From NCBI RefSeq assembly GCF_900129155.1, contig NZ_FQVF01000006.1, forward strand, positions 62,001 through 126,000: 64,000 nt of DNA. The letters are read 5' to 3'. Below are positions 36,431 through 45,090 of this stretch, one piece after another. Source of the DNA: Marinomonas polaris DSM 16579. Lineage in GTDB: Bacteria; Pseudomonadota; Gammaproteobacteria; Pseudomonadales; Marinomonadaceae. Position 1 is the stretch's first letter; each line of letters opens with the position of its first letter. The position numbers and the translations under genes were made by a program. Below the pieces are notes generated by a model. It was not told the origin of the DNA. It did not search any database and worked only from the letters and a program-made list of their open reading frames with translations.

Positions 36431-38023
36431 TTAAGAATTCAGTGCTTGATTATTTTTTGATTTGTTAATGCGGCCAATAAGAAAACCACCTAATAAGCCA
36501 AGCAAAATTGCGATACCCCAATAACCGTATTTTTCAAACAAGTTAGTATTGATCAAAGATAAGGTTTCATTACCTCGATATACTTGTCGCTGAATCGTTT
36601 GATCTTGGAAGGCGATTTGCTGACTAACAAATAGATTAAGTTGTGCTTCCGGCTTTTCATTTAATCCAGCTACGCGCCAACGCCATTGCAAACGACCATT
36701 TTGAACGACTGCGCTAGCGATGCGATCACTGATCATTTGAATATCACTGTCAGTGACTAATTCTGCTTGATAGACCTGGCCGGAAAGCGAAGGACGAACG
36801 TCTGCAGAAACCAAAATTTCAAAATTATTATGCAGAGCAATTTCATTAGGTAATTGCCACTGTACGTTCTGCAATGCGGAGCTCATTTGCGATTGCAAAG
36901 CTTCTATTGCTGCGGTTACTGAGATACCACTATTTTCGTTTATTTCCAACGCTTGTTGAGTACTGGCTAGGCGAGCAGACAATGCACTAAGTTCCGCTTG
37001 ACTGGCAGCAAGTTCTTCTCCAGCAGCGTTAAGCTGAGCGGTTAGCACTGTGTTATTTTGTTGAGCTTGAGCTAGTTTATTATCAAGATCTTTCCAGCGA
37101 GCCTCATAATCAGCACCTTCATCAAGTGCTGATTCCAACTTCAAGACATCACTTTTATATTCTTCAATAAGCGATTTTTGCCTTACCAGTTGGTTTTTTA
37201 AGTCAGCCAGCTCAATCCGCATCTGCGAATTTTCACGCTCGTAATCTGAATTATTATTCGCAACAGGCTGAATAATTGGAGTGCTCAATTGCGGCACTTT
37301 TTCGGAGCGAGCAGAGTCATCACCACCTAACGAATGAATTTTGTCCCATAAAACTTGATGCTGAGCTCTTGCGTCAGATAAAGCACCACCTAACATCAAA
37401 TTTTCTTTTTTAAGGGCTGTAAGTCGTTTTTGATTGGCTTGATTGTCAGCTTCTAAATTAGCATATTTACCTTGTAATTCAGCATTGTCGCCTAACAAAG
37501 CAAAATAGCTTTGTTTAAAGTCATCTTGTGATGTAGGCAAATTTTCTAAGCTAGAAACCTGCTGTTTTAATGAAGAGTTTTCATTTTCCAACTGACCGAT
37601 ACGACGCATGAGTAAATCATTATCTAATTTTAATGCGGCATAGCGTGATTCAAGCGATTCTCGTAATTTCTTTTGCTCTTCTAATACCGCTAAAGAATTG
37701 GCGCTTGACGGTGACTTCTGCAGCTTAGCTATGATGATGTCTTTTTCATCAAGAGATTTATTTAAGGAAGCAAGCTGCCTTTTGTTATTCGCAAGTTGTT
37801 TTTGTAGGGAATCAATAAGAGAGTTTTTTGCCCCTACCTCTTTTTCTAATTCCATTTCTTTTGCGCTAACAACTGGGGCTTGAGGTGTGGTTTGAGATAC
37901 TGATTCGGTAGAACTTGCAGTCGGCTCAATAACAGAGTCAGTTTGCTGGCGTGAGGATGTCGTACAGGCAGACATCATTAGGCCTAAGGTAATAGGAATC
38001 AAAATCGTCGTACGTGCTTTCAT
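36431..38023 (-). CDS. Coiled-coil lipoprotein with C-terminal TM helix, unknown function
   Basis: I do not recognise this 530-residue protein. A signal peptide ends in a lipobox LMMSAC (Cys20). Then follow a Ser/Thr-rich linker, extensive coiled coil (about residues 60-370), a small beta-like region (WQLPNEIALHNNFEILVSADVRPSL to LNLFVSQQIAFQDQT), and a C-terminal TM helix (YWGIAILLGLLGGFLIGRI, about 497-515) with a basic tail. A lipid at one end and a TM helix at the other is unusual. Three separate anchored coiled-coil proteins occur in this window. Confidence 0.7.
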   Translation of the reverse strand: MKARTTILIPITLGLMMSACTTSSRQQTDSVIEPTASSTESVSQTTPQAPVVSAKEMELEKEVGAKNSLIDSLQKQLANNKRQLASLNKSLDEKDIIIAKLQKSPSSANSLAVLEEQKKLRESLESRYAALKLDNDLLMRRIGQLENENSSLKQQVSSLENLPTSQDDFKQSYFALLGDNAELQGKYANLEADNQANQKRLTALKKENLMLGGALSDARAQHQVLWDKIHSLGGDDSARSEKVPQLSTPIIQPVANNNSDYERENSQMRIELADLKNQLVRQKSLIEEYKSDVLKLESALDEGADYEARWKDLDNKLAQAQQNNTVLTAQLNAAGEELAASQAELSALSARLASTQQALEINENSGISVTAAIEALQSQMSSALQNVQWQLPNEIALHNNFEILVSADVRPSLSGQVYQAELVTDSDIQMISDRIASAVVQNGRLQWRWRVAGLNEKPEAQLNLFVSQQIAFQDQTIQRQVYRGNETLSLINTNLFEKYGYWGIAILLGLLGGFLIGRINKSKNNQALNS

Positions 38024-38141
38024 TTTTCGCTCCTTAATAAACTCAAGGTCGACAATAGGTTACCACTCTTATGCCAGAATTAAGTATAGAATGCAAAGAA
38101 GTAGTAAAGACAATTCTTCAAACAATATCAAACAAACCATA

Positions 38142-38178
38142 AAAAAGCCCTTGGGGTGAAATCCACAAGGGCTTTAAT
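38142..38178 (-). terminator. Terminator of pepN
   Basis: AAAGCCCTTG pairs with CAAGGGCTTT; on the minus strand TTTTTT follows the stem. Confidence 0.8.
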
Positions 38179-38203
38179 TAACTTAATGTATTAGTCAGTG
38201 TTG

Positions 38204-40837
38204 TTAGGCGAGACTTTTAGAAATCACCTCATAAACATCTTTAGACAAATCTTCCGCTAAAATACGTTCAAGTTCAGCTTTCATCATGACACTTAGCTCT
38301 GGCTGCATTTTTTTCCAGCGAGTTAATGGTGTACAAAGTCTAGAAGCAATTTGCGGATTACGCTTATTTAACACAATGATTTGATCAGCCAAGAAATGGT
38401 AACCGCTGCCATCCTCTTTATGAAAGCCAGCAACACTTTGGCCAAATCCACCCAAGACAGAGCGTACTTTATTTGGGTTTTTCAAATCAAAAGCAGGATG
38501 TGCCATCAAATCTTTGACGGTAGCCAACGCTGTTTGTTGCTCTTGGCTTGCACTTAACATTAGCCATTTATTCACAACCAATGGCTCAGACTTCCACTGC
38601 TCATAGAAAGCAGCCAGTAGCTCCGCTGCCTTATTATGTTGAGAATTCACAGCAATAGAAAGCGCAGCAAATTGATCTGTCATGTTATTTGCAGTCTTGA
38701 ATTGCGTCACAACCTCTTGCTGAGCAAGCTCACTATCAGCTTCAAGCCAATAAGATAACGCTATATTTTTCAGGGAACGATGAGCTATATCTTGCGCAGT
38801 CGCTTTGTATTCACCTTGGATTTTATGTTTGCGATAAACACGTTCAAAGTCAGGCGACAATGCATTCGCCAACTGAATTTTTAAATATTGGCGAGCTTGT
38901 TTGATAGCGGCTGGATAAATTGGATTTGCTAGCTCAGATAAATACGCTTGGCTTGGCAAAGCCAGAATCAATGCAACCATGGCTGGGTCTAGCGTTTCAT
39001 CATTTAATAAGGCCTTAAAGCCATGAACTAATTGAGAATCGATAGATAGTGCTTTTCCTTCAATTGCCTGATTGATTAACGTGGTAATTTCGTTAACTGC
39101 CAATTGTTGCGATGCACTCCAGCGGTTAAAACCATCAGAATCTGCAGACAACAATAGCAATAAATCCTTAGAAGAATAGTCATAACGTAATTTCACTGGC
39201 GCTGAAAAGCCGCGTAGTAAAGATGGCACAGGCTTCGCGGTTAAACCGCTAAACTCGAACTCTTGCTCGCTAGATTTCAAATGCAGCACATGATCTTCTG
39301 CAACAACACCATTTACTTCAGCAGACAAAGCTACGCCCTGCTCATCAAGCAAACCAACACGGACCGGAATATGCAGTGGTAATTTTGTTGGTTGACCTGG
39401 AGTGACTGGCGTATCTTGTTTCATCGTTAAACGATACGTTCCTGTTGCCTCGTCAAAGCTATCTGTCACTGTAACAATCGGCGTACCTGCTTGAGAGTAC
39501 CAGCGTTTGAATTGAGAAAGGTCAAAGCCAGATGCATCTTGCATTGCAGCAACAAAATCGTCACAGGTCACGGCTTGTCCATCGTGACGATCAAAATACA
39601 AATCTGAACCAGCACGGAACTTTTCAGCACCTAACAATGTATGAATCATGCGGACAATTTCCGCGCCTTTTTCATAGACAGTCAGAGTGTAAAAGTTAGA
39701 AATTTCGATGAAGGATGCTGGACGTACAGGATGAGCCATTGGACCCGCATCTTCAGCAAATTGCGCTGTTTTAAGGAAAGAAACGTCTTCTACACGTTTC
39801 ACTGTTTCGGAATGCATGTCTGCAGAGAAGGTTTGATCACGGAATACAGTAAAACCTTCTTTTAAGCTCAACTGAAACCAATCACGGCAAGTAACACGGT
39901 TACCGGACCAGTTATGGAAATATTCGTGAGCAACAATCGCTTCTACGCGTAAGTAGGTATCGTCGGTTGTAGTTTCTGGGCTGGCTAACAAACAAGACGA
40001 ATTAAAAATATTCAGCCCTTTGTTTTCCATCGCACCCATATTGAAATCATCCACGGCAACGATCATAAAAATATCCAGATCGTATTCGCGCCCGTAGGTT
40101 TCTTCATCCCAACTCATAGAGCGTTTTAGCGCTTCCATTGCGTAATCGACTTTGTCGATGTTATGAGACTCAGTAAAAATTTGCAGTTTAATATCGCGTT
40201 TACTCTGTGTCGTAAACACATCATTTTTTACCGCAAGATCCCCTGCAACCAAAGCAAAAAGATAAGCAGGCTTAGGGAATGGGTCGTGCCATACAACAAC
40301 CGTTTTGCCTTCATCAGTTTTACCACGCTCCACTTCATTACCGTTAGATAACATCACTGGATAACGGGCTTCGTCAGCAATGATAGTGGTAGTAAACACT
40401 GACATTACATCAGGACGATCGAGGTAATAGGTAATGTGGCGGAAACCTTCGGCTTCACACTGTGTACAGAACATAGAAGACGAACGATATAGACCTTCTA
40501 GGCGTGTGTTGTTTTGCGGCTCAATCAAGGTTTCACAGGTCAGAACAAATTCATCCGCGGTCGCTGTAATAATCAGTTTGTCTTCACTGATTCGGTACTC
40601 CTCTGGAGGTAGCGCATAGTCATCCATGGCAACACCTATCAGTTTAACGTCTTCACCACCGTCTAGAATCAAAGGTGCTGTCGATTTACCAAAGGCTGGA
40701 TTACGGCGCATATGCAGACGAGAAGTAACGATCGTTGTCGCTTCATCTAGATCAAATGTGAGTTCTGTTTTATCAATTAGAAAAGGAGGGACTTTATAGT
40801 CTTTCAAATAAATCGCTGAAGGTTGACTCTCTTTCAT
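38204..40837 (-). CDS. pepN: Aminopeptidase N
   Basis: This M1 family zinc aminopeptidase removes N-terminal residues from peptides. The 877-residue protein matches the E. coli length (870). GAMEN (residues 268-272) is the exopeptidase signature and HEYFHNW (HEXXH at 304-308) the zinc motif; the third ligand Glu lies in WFQLSLKEGFTVF. The C-terminal alpha-solenoid is intact. DUF2797 starts 10 bp upstream on the same strand, so the two are probably cotranscribed. Confidence 0.97.
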   Translation of the reverse strand: MKESQPSAIYLKDYKVPPFLIDKTELTFDLDEATTIVTSRLHMRRNPAFGKSTAPLILDGGEDVKLIGVAMDDYALPPEEYRISEDKLIITATADEFVLTCETLIEPQNNTRLEGLYRSSSMFCTQCEAEGFRHITYYLDRPDVMSVFTTTIIADEARYPVMLSNGNEVERGKTDEGKTVVVWHDPFPKPAYLFALVAGDLAVKNDVFTTQSKRDIKLQIFTESHNIDKVDYAMEALKRSMSWDEETYGREYDLDIFMIVAVDDFNMGAMENKGLNIFNSSCLLASPETTTDDTYLRVEAIVAHEYFHNWSGNRVTCRDWFQLSLKEGFTVFRDQTFSADMHSETVKRVEDVSFLKTAQFAEDAGPMAHPVRPASFIEISNFYTLTVYEKGAEIVRMIHTLLGAEKFRAGSDLYFDRHDGQAVTCDDFVAAMQDASGFDLSQFKRWYSQAGTPIVTVTDSFDEATGTYRLTMKQDTPVTPGQPTKLPLHIPVRVGLLDEQGVALSAEVNGVVAEDHVLHLKSSEQEFEFSGLTAKPVPSLLRGFSAPVKLRYDYSSKDLLLLLSADSDGFNRWSASQQLAVNEITTLINQAIEGKALSIDSQLVHGFKALLNDETLDPAMVALILALPSQAYLSELANPIYPAAIKQARQYLKIQLANALSPDFERVYRKHKIQGEYKATAQDIAHRSLKNIALSYWLEADSELAQQEVVTQFKTANNMTDQFAALSIAVNSQHNKAAELLAAFYEQWKSEPLVVNKWLMLSASQEQQTALATVKDLMAHPAFDLKNPNKVRSVLGGFGQSVAGFHKEDGSGYHFLADQIIVLNKRNPQIASRLCTPLTRWKKMQPELSVMMKAELERILAEDLSKDVYEVISKSLA

Positions 40838-40847
40838 GTGCTCTCTC

Positions 40848-41675
40848 CTAAAAGTTCAGTGTCGCTTGATAACCAGTGTATTTACGAATGTTTATCACGC
40901 CAGTGTCTAGCATCCAATATTGGCCTTTAATCCCCATCAAAGTACCTTCGATGAGAGGCGTTTTTTCTGCGTTAAGGCTGGTAATTTTGGTTGGGTATTC
41001 TAAAACTGGGTAGGTAAATTCATGAGTTTCATTTTCATCGGATAAATCGGTAATGGACTGCAACCCAAATTCATGTTGCAAGGAATCCAGTCCTTCATAA
41101 AGTCGATCAATTAAACGTTCTTGCTCTTGCTCAAGATCCATCTCAATGGATGATCCTTTGAGCATATTGCGCCAATTAGTTTTATCCGCCACTTGGGTTT
41201 TAAATAAGGTTTCGACTAAGCCTGACATTCTACGGTTTTGTACTCTAAACAAAGCCCTAGCTTGTGTTGCCCCTTGATCAATCCATCGCGTAGGCAATTG
41301 ATCACCTCGAGTGATGCCTACTTTTAAAGCTGATGAATTAGCCAAATAAACATAATGGCTTTGCATGCAATACTGCTCAGCCCATTCAGGCTCTCGGCAG
41401 GTTCCTAAGTGAAAGTGACACTTTTCTGGACTCATGATGCAAGTGTCGCAAGCGGCCAATTTCCGAAAGCAATTAAAGCAAAAACCTTGGCTAAACGATT
41501 TCTTTGTTACCTTGCCGCAATTAACACAATGAATCGTTCCATCAAGATGCAAAGAGACTTTTTTACCCAGCAGGTCATTAACCAACACACGATCATCCCC
41601 CAAATTCAGATGGTAATAAACTTGGCCATCATGAACCTCAGTCGACATTTTTTTAAGATTGCCCTGCAACATCAA
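40848..41675 (-). CDS. DUF2797 family zinc-cluster protein
   Basis: This 275-residue conserved protein has unknown function. Cys/His pairs suggest a zinc site: CVNCGKVTKKSFSQGFCFNC and CDTCIMSPEKCHFHLGTC, then CMQSHYVYLANSSALKVGITR, which has some GIY-YIG-nuclease flavour (Y-x-YLA...KVGIT). This last comparison is a guess. It overlaps the stop of yeaC-like gene by 4 bp (ATGA) and lies just before pepN, an arrangement common in gammaproteobacteria. Confidence 0.75.
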   Translation of the reverse strand: MMLQGNLKKMSTEVHDGQVYYHLNLGDDRVLVNDLLGKKVSLHLDGTIHCVNCGKVTKKSFSQGFCFNCFRKLAACDTCIMSPEKCHFHLGTCREPEWAEQYCMQSHYVYLANSSALKVGITRGDQLPTRWIDQGATQARALFRVQNRRMSGLVETLFKTQVADKTNWRNMLKGSSIEMDLEQEQERLIDRLYEGLDSLQHEFGLQSITDLSDENETHEFTYPVLEYPTKITSLNAEKTPLIEGTLMGIKGQYWMLDTGVINIRKYTGYQATLNF

Positions 41676-41953
41676 ACTTGTCCCTCAGGACCATCGCCAA
41701 CCCATTTAATGGTGTCTTGTTCTTTAGCAGGGTCTTTTTTACCGACGTTTTTATGACCTGTGGTGTCGATGTAACCAACACGATCTTTTTCTTCTTTATT
41801 GCTGTAGTCATAAGTTATAACAGCTTGAAGACATAATTCTGTTTGATCAGGCGTCAATCTCACACCATTGGGCCATTTACCAAGTTCTACTGCTTGTTTC
41901 AGTCTGACGTACACTTCAGGCGACATATTGTCGATCATTTCTTTAAAATTCAT
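41672..41953 (-). CDS. yeaC: DUF1315 family protein YeaC
   Basis: Small 93-residue protein like E. coli YeaC. The matching segment is MIDNMSPEVYVRLKQAVELGKWPNGVRLTPDQTELCLQAV, almost position for position. Function unknown. It overlaps the DUF2797 start by 4 bp, so both are likely translated together. GGGGAG ribosome-site-like bases precede the ATG. Confidence 0.9.
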   Translation of the reverse strand: MNFKEMIDNMSPEVYVRLKQAVELGKWPNGVRLTPDQTELCLQAVITYDYSNKEEKDRVGYIDTTGHKNVGKKDPAKEQDTIKWVGDGPEGQV

Positions 41954-42055
41954 TTTTCGTATCTCCCCGCGTTCAAGCAGGCTGTTGTTAAAATCTGATA
42001 AGTAAAATATAAAGTGAAATCTATAAGTTGAAATACAGGCAAAGGCCCAGCCTAA

Positions 42056-42925
42056 CTAACTTTGACGGTGTTTTGTCACGAGCCAATAAATAACACCAAG
42101 CACTAATCCTGACAGCAAACCAATGGTATGAGCCGTATTGGCAATACTGCCAAGACCTAACATTTCAGGAAAAGGCGTATAACCTATACCCAGCCAAACC
42201 ACAAAGAACACCATCAATTGTTTGCTGATAATGATTGGCCAGCGCTTACTTAAAACAGGCAAAAGCCATGCAAAACCAATTAAACCGTACACCACACCAG
42301 ATAAACCACCAAACAAAGGGTAACCACTTATCTGATACTGTAAAACGTTACTTAGTACAGCAATGATGACAACACCAACACTCCAAACGACCGATCCTAG
42401 AATACGCTCTAATTTACCGCCAATATCCCAGATCCATAAGGTGTTAAAGACAATATGGAGCACACTAAAATGCAATAATGCTGGAGTGAAAAAACGCCAA
42501 TACTCACCTTTAGAGAAGACTTCAGCCAAATCATAAAAGTAAATATGCCCATTTTTAATATCGAATGGACTGATAGAAAAGTAGCCAACTGTCTTGATGT
42601 CTGCGCCAAGTTGAGTAATCACCGCCACCAGCAAAGTTAACAATAATAAGATTGTCGTTACTGGCGACAGTTTGAGCTGAGAAAGAACCCCACCTTTAGA
42701 GGTTGCTCTAACTACAGAAGCTGGTTTGGCTTGCTGCAACAACGCTGGATCGTCTTTCCAAATCGTCATAAGTTGTTCAACTGCGGGGAATTGGCTTGGA
42801 TCCAACAACCACAATTCATTATGACCATCTTTGAAAATAATTTGGTGTGCAACTTTATGGTGCCACAAGGCTTCGGTTAACCCTTTAGGGTCTTCTGTTT
42901 CTTTGAACTGATAGACAAAATACAT
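42056..42925 (-). CDS. Rhomboid intramembrane serine protease, GlpG-like
   Basis: The 289-residue protein has an N-terminal cytoplasmic domain of about 85 residues (as in GlpG) and six TM helices. The catalytic dyad is Ser209 in GGLSGVVYG and His266 in ANTAHTIGLLSG; the HxxxxHxxxN motif reads HFSVLHIVFN near 152-161. All core rhomboid features are intact. It lies directly downstream of nadK on the minus strand; E. coli glpG is instead beside glpR/glpE. Substrates unknown. Confidence 0.92.
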   Translation of the reverse strand: MYFVYQFKETEDPKGLTEALWHHKVAHQIIFKDGHNELWLLDPSQFPAVEQLMTIWKDDPALLQQAKPASVVRATSKGGVLSQLKLSPVTTILLLLTLLVAVITQLGADIKTVGYFSISPFDIKNGHIYFYDLAEVFSKGEYWRFFTPALLHFSVLHIVFNTLWIWDIGGKLERILGSVVWSVGVVIIAVLSNVLQYQISGYPLFGGLSGVVYGLIGFAWLLPVLSKRWPIIISKQLMVFFVVWLGIGYTPFPEMLGLGSIANTAHTIGLLSGLVLGVIYWLVTKHRQS

Positions 42926-42985
42926 GGAGCCCCTAAAGAGGATATATTTATAAAATGATTAAAAATTTAACTATAACCCAACGGT

Positions 42986-43867
42986 TTAAGGTCGGTAACT
43001 TGATTGCCAACCTAGCTTGTCACGACACACGTTATAAAAGTCATGATTTTTAGGGTGTATTAGTCGAATTCCACCGGCTTTTTTAGTGATGTGGATCTCA
43101 TCCCCTGGTGCTGCTGTAATATTAAGCTGGCCATCGCAACTGACGCTTGGGTAAGTAAGGTTAGATTCACATACTACAATGCGGATTCTTGCATTTGCAT
43201 CAATCACGATAGGTCGATTACTTAACGTGTGCGGATGCATCGGCACCAAGACTAAGGCATCTAATTTAGGCAGCATAATAGGGCCACCAGCAGATAGCGC
43301 GTAAGCCGTTGAGCCTGTCGGCGTGGCAACAATTAAACCGTCTGATTTTTGATTCATCACAAACTGATCGTCTATAAATAGATCAAAACGAATCATTCGA
43401 GCAGACTTACCAGGGTGAAGAACCAAATCATTGAGCGCAATACCTTCGCCACTAGGACGATTCTGACGCTTGATTTTCGCTTCAATCATAAAGCGCTTTT
43501 CTTCATGGTATTCACCACGAAAAATAGGATCTAATTCTTCTTGAAGATTGTGTGGAGAGATATCTGTTAGAAAACCCAACGTACCTCGGTTGATACCTAG
43601 CACAGGAATGTCGTAATTACATATTGCTCTAGCAGCACCAAGGAAACTACCGTCACCTCCCACTACCATGACCATATCACAATGATCACCTAACTCTTTT
43701 AATGCCGAAGATGCGACTTTCACGCCCGGCATCATGGTCGCCAATTGGTCTTCAAGCACCGGCGCAATGTCTTTTTCTTGAAGATACTCCATCAGTTTCT
43801 TAACCGTATCAAGAATCTGAGGTTTATCTAATCGAGCAATAATACCAACACGTCTAAAAAGACTCAT
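42986..43867 (-). CDS. nadK: NAD kinase
   Basis: NadK phosphorylates NAD to NADP. The 293-residue protein has the GGDG motif at residues 70-73 (VVGGDGSFLGAAR), GTLGFLTDI, the NE-like ALNDLVLHPGKSARM, and TPTGSTAYALSAGGPIM. The length matches E. coli NadK (292). Downstream is the rhomboid gene after 60 bp. Together with nadA, it makes two steps of NAD(P) supply in the window. Confidence 0.97.
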   Translation of the reverse strand: MSLFRRVGIIARLDKPQILDTVKKLMEYLQEKDIAPVLEDQLATMMPGVKVASSALKELGDHCDMVMVVGGDGSFLGAARAICNYDIPVLGINRGTLGFLTDISPHNLQEELDPIFRGEYHEEKRFMIEAKIKRQNRPSGEGIALNDLVLHPGKSARMIRFDLFIDDQFVMNQKSDGLIVATPTGSTAYALSAGGPIMLPKLDALVLVPMHPHTLSNRPIVIDANARIRIVVCESNLTYPSVSCDGQLNITAAPGDEIHITKKAGGIRLIHPKNHDFYNVCRDKLGWQSSYRP

Positions 43868-44000
43868 GTGTCATTCTCTTCCCGTCTATCGATGTAAACA
43901 AATCAACCCACTAAAGTATTTATAACGGTTTTTATTTTTCGCATGGGTTTTACATAAGTTGGGCAACTTTAACATGAAGACGCCAACTATCGCCATCTCG

Positions 44001-44939
44001 TTAAGAACACGCGTAGGGATTAGTATCTTTTGAATATCCTCGCCAGCCTTGCAAACCACCTGTATGGATAAATAATGTACGACGATACGGCCAAGCCCCC
44101 TCTTTCATCGCATTAAAAATAGCAAACATGCTTTTACTGGTATAAATCGGATCAAGTGGATAGTTAGGATTTAGTTGTGAAAACTCTCTCATAAAGGCGA
44201 TTAAGGCAGGACTTTGTTTGGCGTAACCACCTTCATGGCAATCGGAATGAAAGAACAATTTTGCATCTAAGCTCTCTTTAGACATTGACTCAGCTGTTCG
44301 CTGACTTGCTAAGTCTAAAATCAAGTATCTTTGAGTGGGCTCACCTTTTAATGCACTGAATACATGTAAATCAGGCGTATTGATATTAGACAAAAGCCCT
44401 GCTGCGGTTGTCCCCGTTCCAGACGAGACAATCCAAGCATCGTATTTGTCATCAATAGCACTAATGTTGTTCGCCCAATCATGACACCCCATAGCACCAA
44501 GCACCCCACCACCACCTTCTGGAACCCAGTAGACATTATCGTGGTGTTTGTTTATTTCACTCACTATTTGTGAATCCATGCCAAGTCGATAATCGGATCT
44601 TAAAGAAGGCCATAACTCAACACCATCTTCGACCATGTCGCTTAAAGTAGGAGTCAATTGGGGCTGCAATTCTCCCCGAACAACAGCAACTGCTTTAAAG
44701 GGCAAAGTTCTAAGTGTCATGCCAAAAGCATGAAGATGATTCGAAAAAGGCCCACCAAAGGTCGCGATGACAGAGGCGTTTTGTTTTTCGGCTGCTTTAA
44801 GGTGATGTTGCAGTTTATGCCATTTATTGCCCGGAGCATTAGGGTGTTCAAGATCGCCACGGTAAATATCTAATTCATATTGAATCTTAGGCGATTGCTG
44901 GCAAGCTGGTGACAAAGTGATTGGCTGAATGAAAGACAC
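44001..44939 (-). CDS. PLP-dependent D-cysteine desulfhydrase/ACC deaminase family protein
   Basis: The 312-residue protein belongs to the fold-type II PLP family with ACC deaminase and D-cysteine desulfhydrase. The PLP Lys lies in LEHPNAPGNKWHKLQHHL, and the phosphate or substrate region in ATFGGPFSNHLHAFG and SSGTGTTAAGLLSNI. The substrate is uncertain; the family also includes enzymes of other D-amino acids. It stands alone between nadK and ydiJ. E. coli DcyD and YedO are relatives, not proven orthologues. Confidence 0.8.
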   Translation of the reverse strand: MSFIQPITLSPACQQSPKIQYELDIYRGDLEHPNAPGNKWHKLQHHLKAAEKQNASVIATFGGPFSNHLHAFGMTLRTLPFKAVAVVRGELQPQLTPTLSDMVEDGVELWPSLRSDYRLGMDSQIVSEINKHHDNVYWVPEGGGGVLGAMGCHDWANNISAIDDKYDAWIVSSGTGTTAAGLLSNINTPDLHVFSALKGEPTQRYLILDLASQRTAESMSKESLDAKLFFHSDCHEGGYAKQSPALIAFMREFSQLNPNYPLDPIYTSKSMFAIFNAMKEGAWPYRRTLFIHTGGLQGWRGYSKDTNPYACS

Positions 44940-45090
44940 AAATAAACCCAGTTACGGTAAATGGAAATCCTTTGCATAGTAACATGAGTTTTTAGAGGGG
45001 TATCACACACTTTTTTTCAACTCAGAAAAATCACTCTCATAGACGTTTCTTTGTTAAAATCTGCGCACTCATCATTTGTGGAGATGAAAC

